Shown: piece after piece, positions 36,263-44,847 of the stretch
Layout of the letters: each line of letters opens with the position of its first letter
How positions within the stretch are numbered: position 1 is the first letter of the stretch
Assembly: GCA_015057625.1 (NCBI GenBank)
Contig: SVDZ01000001.1
Location: forward strand, 368,921-432,920
Source: Lachnospiraceae bacterium
GTDB lineage: Bacteria > Bacillota > Clostridia > Lachnospirales > Lachnospiraceae
Length of the DNA stretch: 64,000 bases
Direction: 5' to 3'
Made by a program: the position numbers and the translations under genes
The notes under the pieces: generated by a model
The model's database searches: none
The model's input: only the letters and a program-made list of their open reading frames with translations
What the model was told of the DNA's origin: nothing

Positions 36263-37189
36263 TTATATACAATGCTTTATATCATCTGACGTGGATACTG
36301 TATCCTCATCACTTTGATAAACAACGAGAAATACGTCTTCCAAATTCGGCAGGCATTCTATTGCTTTTTCACTTTTGAAGGCACTATTGTCCCCAGTTTC
36401 CCCTTTATCATCGTAGTATCTGACATGAAGATGTCCCCGCTCCTGTCTTGCCGATAAAACATAATATTCTCTCTCAAATGTCTCATATTCCGTTTCCTCT
36501 ATATCTCTCTCAAATACCTTTCCATCCAGTCTTTCACAAATGTTATCAACTGTATCCATGGAATACAGGCGCTTATCCTTTATCATTATCACTTTGTTGG
36601 CGATTGATTCAATATCCGATACGATATGGGTTGATAATATTACTATTCTGTCCTTTGACAGGGCAGATATAATATTTCTAAACCTGACTCTTTCCTTAGG
36701 ATCTAGACCTGCTGTAGGCTCATCCAAAACGAGAATTTTGGGATTATTTAGCATTGCCTGTGCAATACCTACACGCTGTATCATTCCACCGGAAAACTTC
36801 TTCATCTTCTTATTTTTTACATCAGAAAGTCCCACCATCCCCAGCAAATCATTCACCTTTTTTGCGGCTTCTTCTTTTTTTATTCCTTTAAGAGACGCAA
36901 GATAACTCAGGTATTGCACAGGGGTGTTGTTTTTGTAATACCCAAATTGTTGTGGAAGATAACCTATCAGATCTCTGTATTTTTCTCCCATCTCCATAAT
37001 ATCCACCCCGTCATATGTTATTATCCCTTCACTTGGAAATAATAATGTTGTAATCATCTTAATCATAGTTGTCTTTCCTGCTCCATTTGGTGCAAGTACC
37101 CCGTACAACCCATTATCAAGTTCTATATTAATATCTTCCAATGCACTAAACTTTCCATACTTTTTACTAATGTGCGACAATGTAAGCAT
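36263..37189 (-). CDS. ABC transporter ATP-binding protein
   Basis: A 308-residue ATPase with Walker A (GPNGAGKTT-like: APNGAGKTTMIKM near 34), Q-loop LPQQFGYYKNNTP, signature FSGGMIQRVGIAQAM, Walker B LVLDEPTAGLDP and H-switch STHIVSDIE. The C-terminal ~85 residues form the accessory domain typical of bacitracin/lantibiotic-type exporters. Its start overlaps the upstream membrane gene by 23 bp. It powers the two ABC-2 permeases encoded next. Confidence 0.9.
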   Translation of the reverse strand: MLTLSHISKKYGKFSALEDINIELDNGLYGVLAPNGAGKTTMIKMITTLLFPSEGIITYDGVDIMEMGEKYRDLIGYLPQQFGYYKNNTPVQYLSYLASLKGIKKEEAAKKVNDLLGMVGLSDVKNKKMKKFSGGMIQRVGIAQAMLNNPKILVLDEPTAGLDPKERVRFRNIISALSKDRIVILSTHIVSDIESIANKVIMIKDKRLYSMDTVDNICERLDGKVFERDIEETEYETFEREYYVLSARQERGHLHVRYYDDKGETGDNSAFKSEKAIECLPNLEDVFLVVYQSDEDTVSTSDDIKHCI

Positions 37190-37928
37190 TTCTTTTCTCC
37201 ACCTTTCTAACGTATATCACAAAGCCAATAAAACAAATAACCGCAACCGAGACATGCACCACTCCCGGAATCACTTCAAATATAATTTTTGTAAATCGCT
37301 CATCTATTTTTGAAATGATTATTCCCAAAATCATCCAAGCTCCCATCAGCAATAAAATGCCATAGCTTTTATCTATCCTACTAATCAATTCAAGTGACAA
37401 CACAGCAAATATAAACATACAACTAATTCCAACCACCGTAACATTCAAAAAGTAATCTCCGCTATAGCCTTTTATAATCACTGAATTAATCATATTCACA
37501 ACAGTTAGAATTATACTTGAATAAAACATTCTCAAAGACACTATATATGAATTGGTGTAATGCATTGTCTTTTTAAGTTCGATCACCCCATCCTGTTCAT
37601 CCATCCAACATGACAAAAATGCAAACACCAGATAGCATATCGGAAATTCCATTATTGTCATTACAGTTTTTTCCGACATATTATAAAATTCATAATTTGA
37701 AAATAATAATTCGTACAATGCATAGACAAGAAATGTAACAATTGTAGGACCGTAATTCCTATAAAAGATCATTTTAAATCCCGGGCCAACATATATTTTT
37801 TTTATTCTGTCTAATAAGCTTTCTTTCTGTCCGAGGGCTGTGTCAACAATAAATGTTGTCTGTATTTCTATCTCTTCCTGTGTAGGATAATCAACCAACA
37901 TTTTTAGATTGTTGTTATCGATATTCAT
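37167..37928 (-). CDS. Six-helix membrane protein, possible anti-sigma factor
   Basis: A 253-residue protein with a ~55-residue cytoplasmic N terminus (MLVDYPTQEEIEIQTTF) and about six membrane helices. It overlaps the sigma-factor gene by 14 bp and the ABC ATPase gene by 23 bp. Its position directly after an ECF sigma gene suggests that the N-terminal region binds and restrains the sigma factor. No zinc-binding anti-sigma motif is seen, so that role is inference. It could instead be an extra transporter subunit. Confidence 0.6.
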   Translation of the reverse strand: MNIDNNNLKMLVDYPTQEEIEIQTTFIVDTALGQKESLLDRIKKIYVGPGFKMIFYRNYGPTIVTFLVYALYELLFSNYEFYNMSEKTVMTIMEFPICYLVFAFLSCWMDEQDGVIELKKTMHYTNSYIVSLRMFYSSIILTVVNMINSVIIKGYSGDYFLNVTVVGISCMFIFAVLSLELISRIDKSYGILLLMGAWMILGIIISKIDERFTKIIFEVIPGVVHVSVAVICFIGFVIYVRKVEKRNAYIVAH

Positions 37929-38496
37929 GCAACTCTACCTCCATCTTTATTTTTTTCACCATATTGTAATACCTCGTCTTTACAGTCCCTTCTGAAATAC
38001 CAAGTTCACCTGCGATTTCTTCAAAGGTCATCTCTTCAAAACACTTTAGTTTAAAAATCTGTATCCATTCCGACTTATATCCTGCTACTATTTTCATAAC
38101 AATTTTTATCAGTTCTCTGTTGATAATAATATCCGAGATATCCATCTCTTTTGAGGGTATCAGTTCTACGATATCTTCCTCTGAATCTTCACCGTACAAC
38201 GAACATTCCTTAGTCCTTGTTCTGTAATATGAACTCCTGTAAAAATCTATCACCTTATTCGATGATATTCTGTGCGCCCATGTTCTGAAAGATGCTTTCT
38301 TTTCATCAAATGTTTGAATATTCTGAAGAATAAGAATAAATATCTCCTGAGTCAAATCCATGGCATTTTCTTTATCTCCAACCTGCCTGAACACATATTC
38401 ATATGTATCCATGTAATATCGATTGACCAGTTCGTTTGCAGCTTCTTTATTATGCTTTTTCTTTATTTTCCGGATTAACTGTGCGTCAGTTTGCAT
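37915..38496 (-). CDS. ECF-type RNA polymerase sigma factor
   Basis: A 193-residue sigma-70 family protein. Region 2 (about 25-90) has AMDLTQEIFILILQNIQTF and FRTWAHRISSNKVIDFYRSSYYR; region 4 (about 130-185) has MTFEEIAGELGISEGTVKTRYYNMVKKIK. No region 3, as in ECF sigmas. RBS AAGGGAGA. It heads an operon of membrane protein, ABC ATPase and two permeases, so it probably switches on its own exporter in response to an envelope or antimicrobial signal. Confidence 0.88.
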   Translation of the reverse strand: MQTDAQLIRKIKKKHNKEAANELVNRYYMDTYEYVFRQVGDKENAMDLTQEIFILILQNIQTFDEKKASFRTWAHRISSNKVIDFYRSSYYRTRTKECSLYGEDSEEDIVELIPSKEMDISDIIINRELIKIVMKIVAGYKSEWIQIFKLKCFEEMTFEEIAGELGISEGTVKTRYYNMVKKIKMEVELHEYR

Positions 38497-38805
38497 GCAA
38501 TTATTCTCCCTTAATCCTTTATTTTAAAGTATTTCAAAATCCTAAATATCCACAGGATTATTTTGAATTGTAATTACCTTTCACTATTATATACGATACA
38601 AAATGAAATATAGTTTTATTTTTTTTGCATTTTAAAATGGACTGTAAAAAGATTGTACCGGTTGTCCTTATCGAGAAAAATGTTGTAAGAAAAAAGAAGG
38701 AAACAGAACTGCAAGATTGAATAGGGAATTAAAAGGCTCTTATTAACATAGGGCTTATTAAAGTGCCTCTAAAATCATCAATTATAATAATTATACATAG
38801 AGAAA

Positions 38806-38853
38806 CAGAACTGCATTGGCAATAGCCAATGCAGTTCTGCTATTTAGAGACTT
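38806..38853 (-). repeat. Repeated hairpin unit, copy 1; terminator of the rrf2 gene
   Basis: CAGAACTGCATTGGCTATTGCCAATGCAGTTCTG is a perfect 14-bp stem and loop (given here as its two arms CAGAACTGCATTGG and CCAATGCAGTTCTG). It is preceded on the minus strand by AGTCTCTAAATAGC. A close copy follows the tRNA-Cys at 57404-57450, with both arms changed together. The rest of 38497-38912 holds the sigma gene promoter region and AT-rich DNA without genes. Confidence 0.75.
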
Positions 38854-38912
38854 TTTTTACAGCCCCTTTCTTCAAAAAATATAAATAATAGGATCCTACT
38901 CTTTCCATTTTC

Positions 38913-39329
38913 TCAATTATTATCCGCCTGCCAACTCAGCAAATCTTCCAATGTTGTTGTATCTACAACATTTTTAACGGCATCATTTATCTTTTCATAT
39001 AACATAGCAGGAATACAATTTGCCTTTCTATCGCAAGCTTCTTCTCCGCTAACGCATTTTACAGGTGCAAGATCGCCCTCTGTCACTCTGAAAATCATTC
39101 CCACGGTATATTCTTCCGGTTTCATTGTAAGAACATATCCACCCTGAGCTCCTCTAATACTTTTTACCATACCTGCTTTATTTAACAAGGATATAATCTG
39201 CTCAAGATATTTTTCTGAAATCCCCTGACTCTGGGAGATTTCTTTAATACTTCTTGGATGTCCTGTATTGTCAGCTGCCAGTTCAAGCATCAATCTTAAT
39301 GCATACCTGCCTTTTGTTGATATCTTCAT
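38913..39329 (-). CDS. Rrf2-family regulator with IscR-like cluster cysteines
   Basis: A 138-residue Rrf2 protein. The winged helix-turn-helix is at about 25-65 (SIKEISQSQGISEKYLEQII, SIRGAQGGYVL). Cys92, Cys99 and Cys105 match the three [2Fe-2S] ligands of IscR (92, 98, 104), with one extra residue in the first gap. CymR, the cysteine regulator of Bacillus, lacks these. So this protein probably senses Fe-S status, redox state or NO. It lies after the transporter genes in the same direction and may control them or the iscS-iscU/nif-like locus. Confidence 0.88.
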   Translation of the reverse strand: MKISTKGRYALRLMLELAADNTGHPRSIKEISQSQGISEKYLEQIISLLNKAGMVKSIRGAQGGYVLTMKPEEYTVGMIFRVTEGDLAPVKCVSGEEACDRKANCIPAMLYEKINDAVKNVVDTTTLEDLLSWQADNN

Positions 39330-39341
39330 AACATTCTCCTA

Positions 39342-39420
39342 TATTCACAGCGCCTAATATATCCTAAATCTAAAAAATATTTCCGGCACTTTATTCATTC
39401 CTAGCATTCTGCTGTGAATA
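39342..39420. promoter_or_regulatory. Spaced inverted repeat upstream of the Rrf2 regulator
   Basis: TATTCACAGC (39342-39351) and GCTGTGAATA (39411-39420) are perfect 10-bp inverted copies 59 bp apart, between the ABC ATPase stop and the rrf2 start. They could be two half sites for autoregulation or the arms of a long hairpin. Confidence 0.4.
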
Positions 39421-39448
39421 ATATCTTAACATACATTAAAAACAAAAT

Positions 39449-40120
39449 TCAAGCGCTAATGCACTTACTCTCACTAAGATTGATATGAACATCGGCAAAA
39501 TCAATCGCCTCTCCCTCATGGGAACTTATTATTACCATACCTCCTGACTCCTTGAATCTTCTCAACACCTCAAGAACTCTCCTGACATTCTTCCTGTCCA
39601 GATTTGCAGTCGGTTCATCCATTATTACTATTTCAGGTTTGGAGATAATGCTCCTAGCTATTGCGGCTCTTTTTATTTCTCCGCTGGATAGACTTTTGGG
39701 ATACTCATTTTCCAGATTATCAAGCCCCAATTCAGCTAACACATTTAATATTTCTTTCTCCATCTTCTCTGACTTAGTCTGTTTGTTCAATTCATAAGAT
39801 AATTCAAGGTTCTCATACAATGTCAAGTAAGGAATCAATTCGCAATTTTGCGTTACAATACCTAAGTGCTCTCTTCTAAAATCTGCCAACCGCTCCTCGT
39901 CGTAATCGGTAATTTCCTCTTCTCTGTAAAACACCTTTCCCTTAGTGGGGCTGCTGACTCCGGAGATTATATTTAGCAATGTACTTTTACCCACTCCACT
40001 GTCTCCACTGAGCACGATAAGCTTTCCATCAGGCAATGTTAAATTTAAATTCTCCAACACAGATATTTCTCTTTTATTTCTCAGGTATTTTTTTGTAATC
40101 CCTTCTAACCTTATTTCCAT
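39449..40120 (-). CDS. LolD/MacB-type ABC ATPase
   Basis: A 223-residue ATPase with Walker A GDSGVGKSTLLN, signature LSSGEIKRAAIARSI and Walker B IVIMDEPTANLD. The sequence type goes with FtsX-like (MacB family) permeases that move lipoproteins, peptides or drive outside proteins mechanically rather than channel solutes. The permease partner is the next gene upstream (40180). Together with the DUF4418 gene it forms a module inside the transporter operon. Confidence 0.88.
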   Translation of the reverse strand: MEIRLEGITKKYLRNKREISVLENLNLTLPDGKLIVLSGDSGVGKSTLLNIISGVSSPTKGKVFYREEEITDYDEERLADFRREHLGIVTQNCELIPYLTLYENLELSYELNKQTKSEKMEKEILNVLAELGLDNLENEYPKSLSSGEIKRAAIARSIISKPEIVIMDEPTANLDRKNVRRVLEVLRRFKESGGMVIISSHEGEAIDFADVHINLSESKCISA

Positions 40121-40179
40121 CCCACACTCCTTCTGCCCTCTGAAAGACGGTCATTTATATGTATTTCTCCGAGAGACAT

Positions 40180-41355
40180 CTATTTCAATATTTCTTTTGG
40201 ACATACTTTCACAATACTAAGGGATGAGCAAATTGGTCCAAGTCCGGCTGCAAGCAAGAATACCAACCCGACAATAAGTATGTTTTCTTTGACAGACGGA
40301 AGAACTACCGGCACTTTACTCACATTATCTATCACTCCAAACAGAACAAAAAACGATAAAGCCCCAAACAATGTTCCTATTGCAGATCCCACAATTGAAA
40401 TCAAAATTATCTCTTTACTTAGGATGCCTTTTACATTTTTCCTACTCACACCGATAATTCGCAAAATTTCTATTTCTTTTTTTCTGTCTCGAATAGTAAT
40501 GTAATAGATAATATACAACAAAGATACAGTAACTATTATTAATGTAATACTAAAAATCACACACGGAATATACATATCCTTCAGTCCACTTGTAAGTTTT
40601 TCTGTGACTGTATCTCTATTTACAATGTCAATGTCTTCAATTCCTGCCAAACCTGCTGTTACCCTCTGTAAATCTACTCCATCCTGAACTTTTATTAATA
40701 CTGCAGAGATGTCATTTTCGGTTACATCCTTAATCATACCTTGGCCGGCTTTTTTTGCATCAGACAATATCTCATCCATCCTCTTTATGCTGACAAATAC
40801 TGTCTCATCCATGGATGAACCGCTCTCCTCAAGCACCGATGCCACTCTGAACTCTTTTCCAAACATTTTAAATGTTTTGTTTCCTTTTATGGCAACTTTA
40901 CTTCCAACTATGATTTCCCCATTCTCAATTGATTTCAGATATTCTTTATCAATCCACGGAGTAATGGTAAAATCAGAGTCCATATCCACACCGATAATTT
41001 CAACGGACTGGTCACAGCACGAAGCTTCCATTGTCATAAGGAAAGTTTGTGCTGATACTTTCTCCACGCCTTTGGTTTTCTCAATATCATTAAGAACCGA
41101 TTTATCCATATAAAAGAAATTCTTTTTTGCAGTCAGCAATAAGCTCTCTAAATCTTTTCCACTTCCTTTTGGAACAACTATGATATCCGCTCCCATACGA
41201 TCGGCTACATTTTTAGTTCCATGTTCCATTCCCAATGAAATAAGTCCTACAAAAACCAGGGCGTAAGATAGTATCACACCAATTAAAACAAGTCCTATAC
41301 TTCTATATATTTTTGAACTGATACTTTTCGCGATTAATCTATGAAAAGCCTTCAT
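40180..41355 (-). CDS. FtsX/MacB-like ABC permease
   Basis: A 391-residue permease with one N-terminal helix (about 18-40), a ~220-residue extracytoplasmic MacB-PCD-like domain and three C-terminal helices (about 275-385; ISVKRMDEIL before, EIEILRIIGVSRKNVKGILS between). This is the four-helix type VII ABC topology. The outer domain carries a Cys-Cys pair (EASCCDQSVE). It would act with the ATPase at 39449. Function in this cluster is unknown. Confidence 0.85.
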   Translation of the reverse strand: MKAFHRLIAKSISSKIYRSIGLVLIGVILSYALVFVGLISLGMEHGTKNVADRMGADIIVVPKGSGKDLESLLLTAKKNFFYMDKSVLNDIEKTKGVEKVSAQTFLMTMEASCCDQSVEIIGVDMDSDFTITPWIDKEYLKSIENGEIIVGSKVAIKGNKTFKMFGKEFRVASVLEESGSSMDETVFVSIKRMDEILSDAKKAGQGMIKDVTENDISAVLIKVQDGVDLQRVTAGLAGIEDIDIVNRDTVTEKLTSGLKDMYIPCVIFSITLIIVTVSLLYIIYYITIRDRKKEIEILRIIGVSRKNVKGILSKEIILISIVGSAIGTLFGALSFFVLFGVIDNVSKVPVVLPSVKENILIVGLVFLLAAGLGPICSSLSIVKVCPKEILK

Positions 41356-41367
41356 TCATTCCACCTC

Positions 41368-41763
41368 TTACTTCTTCTTCAGCAAAATTAGAGTATCGAT
41401 AATTCCAATACCTGCGATCACAATTCCCGCAATTATAAGCAACGGTCTTGTATATACGTAACAATGCATTGTCTTCATTCCGCAGACAGGTGCAATTACA
41501 ACCGGAAGAATAGCAATAACCACACCTCCGACAATCTGGATAACAGAGAGTATTTTGTTAATAACTTCTTTAGATAATGCAACCTGAATTACTGATATCA
41601 GGATTAAAACAGCTGCGACAGCCAATGCTATTGCCTTGGTTTTATGACAAGGGGCCTCCATTCCACCCATATCTCCGCAGACATGGGCGAATGTAAACAA
41701 TCCCGCAACAATAATTCCCAAAACTATTATTTCCAAAATATTTAGTATCTTATGTAACTTCAT
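41368..41763 (-). CDS. DUF4418 membrane protein with conserved Cys/His/Met
   Basis: A 131-residue protein with four hydrophobic helices. Between helices 1 and 2 is HVCGDMGGMEAPCHKTKA and between 3 and 4 CGMKTMHCY; these Cys, His and Met patterns define DUF4418. They could bind a soft metal or a thiol on the outer face. It lies 12 bp upstream of the FtsX-like permease gene and 51 bp after the NMT1-like protein gene. The role is unknown. Confidence 0.82.
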   Translation of the reverse strand: MKLHKILNILEIIVLGIIVAGLFTFAHVCGDMGGMEAPCHKTKAIALAVAAVLILISVIQVALSKEVINKILSVIQIVGGVVIAILPVVIAPVCGMKTMHCYVYTRPLLIIAGIVIAGIGIIDTLILLKKK

Positions 41764-41814
41764 TAATTAACACCTCATATTCTTTATTACTGATTTTTAA
41801 GCCAATGCCTCTCA

Positions 41815-42894
41815 CTATTTTTCAGTGAATGTTTTGCTATCTGAATTATATACAACTGAATCAGGAACTCCTTCTAAATCCGGATAAACCTTTTTTGTGA
41901 AATCATCTAAATTCAATGACGGATCCAAATCTCCTGTCTGCTGTAAATCCTTGAAAGAAGCCACAAAAGTCTCTCTTCCAAGTGTTACTGAAGGTTCATA
42001 GTTTAAGAGTGATAAGATTTCCCCATATCTGACAATATCCTCATTACTCTCTGATGGCATATATCCATTTTCAACCTGAAGTCTCGCTGCTTCTTCAGGA
42101 TTTGCCTGAACAAAGGCAGCCGCTTTCTGAATTGCTCTTGCATAGGCAGCAGCACCTTCTTTATTGTTTGCTATAAGTGCCTGAGAAACATAAGCCTGGC
42201 AGCAGTATTCTTTTGAGAACACCTCGTCTTCGCCTATATCCAAAATCTTATTAAACTCATAATTCTTCTCTGCATTGTAAGCAACAGGATCATGGATACC
42301 TATTGCATCAACCGCTCCGTTATCGAGAGCTGTCGGAAGATCTGTCATGGCATATGTAACAAACTGAATATCTGCATCACTTCCATTTACCTTGAATCCA
42401 AGACTAAAAAGTTTTCTCTTTAACTGAATAGGTGCAGAATCAGACAATGATGCAACTCCGATTGTCTTACCTTTTAAATCTTCTAAGCTTTCAATTCCTG
42501 TTCCTTTTTTTGAATAAAATTTTGTACATCCTCTGTGCAGGCCTGTAACAAAGGCAATTTCAAGACCGTTTGAAATTGGCTGCATCAATGTACCGGTAAG
42601 TCCATAACCCGCATTAATCTCACCACTGGTAATCTGTTCTGTAATAGTATCAATATTTGATGTGACAATTTTATATTCCTGACCGATGGCCTTGAATTCC
42701 TCATCAAAGTATCCGTTAATAATTGCAATATGTACCGGAGCAAGACATAAGCTTTCCTTATTATTCAAAATTTTAACTACGTTATCTCCTTTTGAACTTT
42801 TCTCTTCTTTGTTTTTTCCACAACCTGTAAATGATCCTGCAATCACAGCCACACTTACAGCTAGCGCTAAGATTTTTTTCATTTTTTTCATCAT
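41815..42894 (-). CDS. NMT1/SsuA-like substrate-binding lipoprotein
   Basis: A ~359-residue lipoprotein; the first codons of the longer frame (ATG GAG GAA) are the ribosome site, so the start is the ATG at 42894 or 42891. Lipobox SFTGCGK. The mature part has the NMT1/THI5/SsuA fold (LEDLKGKTIGVASL; LDNGAVDAIGIHDPVAY). This family binds sulfonates, taurine, nitrate, thiamine precursors or other small organics. With the adjacent SsuB- and SsuC-like genes and the leader element shared with the cysK/nif-like operon, a sulfur compound is the leading guess. Confidence 0.88.
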   Translation of the reverse strand: MMKKMKKILALAVSVAVIAGSFTGCGKNKEEKSSKGDNVVKILNNKESLCLAPVHIAIINGYFDEEFKAIGQEYKIVTSNIDTITEQITSGEINAGYGLTGTLMQPISNGLEIAFVTGLHRGCTKFYSKKGTGIESLEDLKGKTIGVASLSDSAPIQLKRKLFSLGFKVNGSDADIQFVTYAMTDLPTALDNGAVDAIGIHDPVAYNAEKNYEFNKILDIGEDEVFSKEYCCQAYVSQALIANNKEGAAAYARAIQKAAAFVQANPEEAARLQVENGYMPSESNEDIVRYGEILSLLNYEPSVTLGRETFVASFKDLQQTGDLDPSLNLDDFTKKVYPDLEGVPDSVVYNSDSKTFTEK

Positions 42895-42915
42895 AATTTC
42901 CTCCATTTTCTTTTT

Positions 42916-43716
42916 TTATAAGTAATACTCAGGTTCAATATTATCCCCTGCATAGTTTAGTATCTCAAGTATCTGAGTTCTGTATTTAAGAAAGTCATTG
43001 TTTCCTCTGGCTCTTGGTCTTCCAAGTTCAATATCAATTACTTTTTCTATCTTCGCAGGTCTCGGTGTCATTATTACGACCTGATCTGACAAATATACAG
43101 CCTCATCTACATCATGAGTAACCATGATAATTGTTATTTTTTGTTCCTTCCATATTCTAAGGATTTCATCCTGCATATTCATTCTGGTAAATGCATCTAA
43201 CGCACCTAATGGCTCATCTAACAACAAAACCTTTGGGTGCCCTACCAATGCTCTTGCCAGAGAAGCTCTCTGATTCATACCTCCGGACAGCTGATGAGGA
43301 TAAGATTTTTCAAATCCCTTAAGACCAACCATCTCTATATAATCTTTAACATCCTGCTTCTTTTCTTTATATATGCCTCTGGCTTTCAATCCAAAGGATA
43401 TGTTCTTTTCTATGGACAGCCACGGATATAAATTTGCCTGCTGAAACGCAAATCCTCTGTCGTGTCCGGGTTTTTTTATTTCTTCACCGTCAAGAAATAT
43501 GGCTCCGCTATCCGCAAGATTTAGTCCTGAAATAGCTCTAAGCAATGTTGTTTTACCACATCCTGACGGGCCTATTAGCGAGATGAAAGCTCCTGGTTTT
43601 ACATTTAAATTTATATTGTTAAGCGCCTTCACTTCGCTTCCGTCCGGATTGATGAAACTCTTCGATACATTCTCAATAACAATTTCTCCTACCATTTGAT
43701 TACTCCTTTCTGCCAT
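42916..43716 (-). CDS. SsuB/TauB-like ABC ATPase
   Basis: A 266-residue ATPase with Walker A GPSGCGKTTLLRA, Q-loop FQQANLYPW, signature LSGGMNQRASLARAL, Walker B LLLDEPLGALDA and H-loop TMVTHDVDEAVYLSD-like (MVTHDVDEA). The PWLSIEKNISFGL region is typical of nitrate/sulfonate/taurine importers. The start overlaps the permease gene by 28 bp in the listed frame; an internal ATG near MVGEIV (24 bp later) is also possible. Confidence 0.92.
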   Translation of the reverse strand: MAERSNQMVGEIVIENVSKSFINPDGSEVKALNNINLNVKPGAFISLIGPSGCGKTTLLRAISGLNLADSGAIFLDGEEIKKPGHDRGFAFQQANLYPWLSIEKNISFGLKARGIYKEKKQDVKDYIEMVGLKGFEKSYPHQLSGGMNQRASLARALVGHPKVLLLDEPLGALDAFTRMNMQDEILRIWKEQKITIIMVTHDVDEAVYLSDQVVIMTPRPAKIEKVIDIELGRPRARGNNDFLKYRTQILEILNYAGDNIEPEYYL

Positions 43717-44642
43717 CCCAGTAATTTGTCCTTAAATTTGAATAAAAGAGTAATAATCAAATTACATAAGACTGCCAATATTATTAACCCCGCGTACACA
43801 TTAGCATACAGCATCATACTTTTCTGCCAGTTCAAATACCAGCCGATTCCCGACTTACATCCAAACATCTCAGCAGTTACCAATGTGATAAAAGAACCTG
43901 TTGTTGCATAGAAAAATCCCAAAAACACACTTGGCAATGCTGCCGGAATTCCCACTTTGAATATTTTATATAATTTTCCTGCTCCCAAAGTATCTGCCAC
44001 TTCGAAGTATGTCTGTTGAACATTCTGAATTCCGTTACTGGTCATTACTGTAATCGGAAACCAAACAGACAAGGCTATCATAAATACCGCAGCCTGATAT
44101 GATGTGCTAAAAAGCGACAACACAAGAGGTGACCATGATGTTGCAGGTATCGGTCCAATTATTTTGATAAAAGGATTGATCCAATATGCCAGTTTTTTGT
44201 TGAACCCAACCACGATACCGGTTGTAAATCCCAATGTTGCCCCAACGAAAAAACCTATAATCAGCAATTTTGCAGATGCCAAAATACACTGTAATATCAA
44301 TTTTCTGTCATTAACAAAAACTGCAAACACTCTGTCCAAAGACGGGAAGAATAAAACCGGTAACAATGCGTATTTACTACATATCAGATTTATAACATTT
44401 ATCAGCAATATTCCTCCTGCCAGTAAAGGCCCTATATTCTCTACTTTTTCAGATATCTTTTTATTGAAAAACGACAGCAGATATGCCGGCACAATTATAA
44501 TTCCTACGATGCATAAAAAATAAATAAAGTAGGGGTTATCTGTCTTTGGCTGGCTTGGTGAATTCGGTATTGCAATATCAACTGCAATGGCAAGTATCAA
44601 AGAAATAATCACGCTCACTTTTTTTATCTGTTTAACAATCAT
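43689..44642 (-). CDS. SsuC/TauC-like ABC permease
   Basis: About 317 residues from the ATG at 44642 (GGAGG just before it). Around seven helices. The EAA-like cytoplasmic loop YFEVADTLGAGKLYKIFKVG followed by IPAALPSVFLG couples to the ATPase. Family members import sulfonates, taurine, nitrate and related anions. First gene of the operon, right after the leader with the CTGACTGG element. The N-terminal two helices make it longer than SsuC (about 260). Confidence 0.9.
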   Translation of the reverse strand: MIVKQIKKVSVIISLILAIAVDIAIPNSPSQPKTDNPYFIYFLCIVGIIIVPAYLLSFFNKKISEKVENIGPLLAGGILLINVINLICSKYALLPVLFFPSLDRVFAVFVNDRKLILQCILASAKLLIIGFFVGATLGFTTGIVVGFNKKLAYWINPFIKIIGPIPATSWSPLVLSLFSTSYQAAVFMIALSVWFPITVMTSNGIQNVQQTYFEVADTLGAGKLYKIFKVGIPAALPSVFLGFFYATTGSFITLVTAEMFGCKSGIGWYLNWQKSMMLYANVYAGLIILAVLCNLIITLLFKFKDKLLGWQKGVIKW

Positions 44643-44684
44643 TTCATCCTCCATCTCATTTTTCTTGAATTAAGAATTTCCTTT

Positions 44685-44751
44685 AAAAAAAGAAAACCAG
44701 AGATATAACATGCACAATGCAATGTTAACCTCTGGTTTTCCAGTCAGTTTC
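44685..44751 (-). promoter_or_regulatory. CTGACTGG leader element with overlapping terminator, copy 2
   Basis: CTGACTGGAAAACCAGAGGT lies in the predicted 5' leader of the transporter operon. The 24 bases around it are identical to copy 1 at 27466-27489. Its second half pairs with ATATCTCTGGTTTTC to form a terminator ending in seven T, 30 bp before the permease ribosome site. A possible promoter, TTATAC (44795-44800), 16-bp spacer, GATACT (44773-44778), starts the RNA about 20 nt before it. The hairpin could also end the transcript of the CBM32 gene at 44848. Confidence 0.7.
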
Positions 44752-44847
44752 CCTTGTCTACAACACTGAAATAGTATCATATAAGGAAACTTTTGTATAA
44801 TCTATGTAGTTTATCGCTTGCTATAACTTCTTCTTATGTTTCTGGCT

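Noticed and set aside
44685..44751. Only the terminator of the CBM32 gene
   Set aside because: It may serve that too, but the 24-nt identity with the cysK leader, including bases outside the stem, and a possible promoter just upstream favour a leader element.
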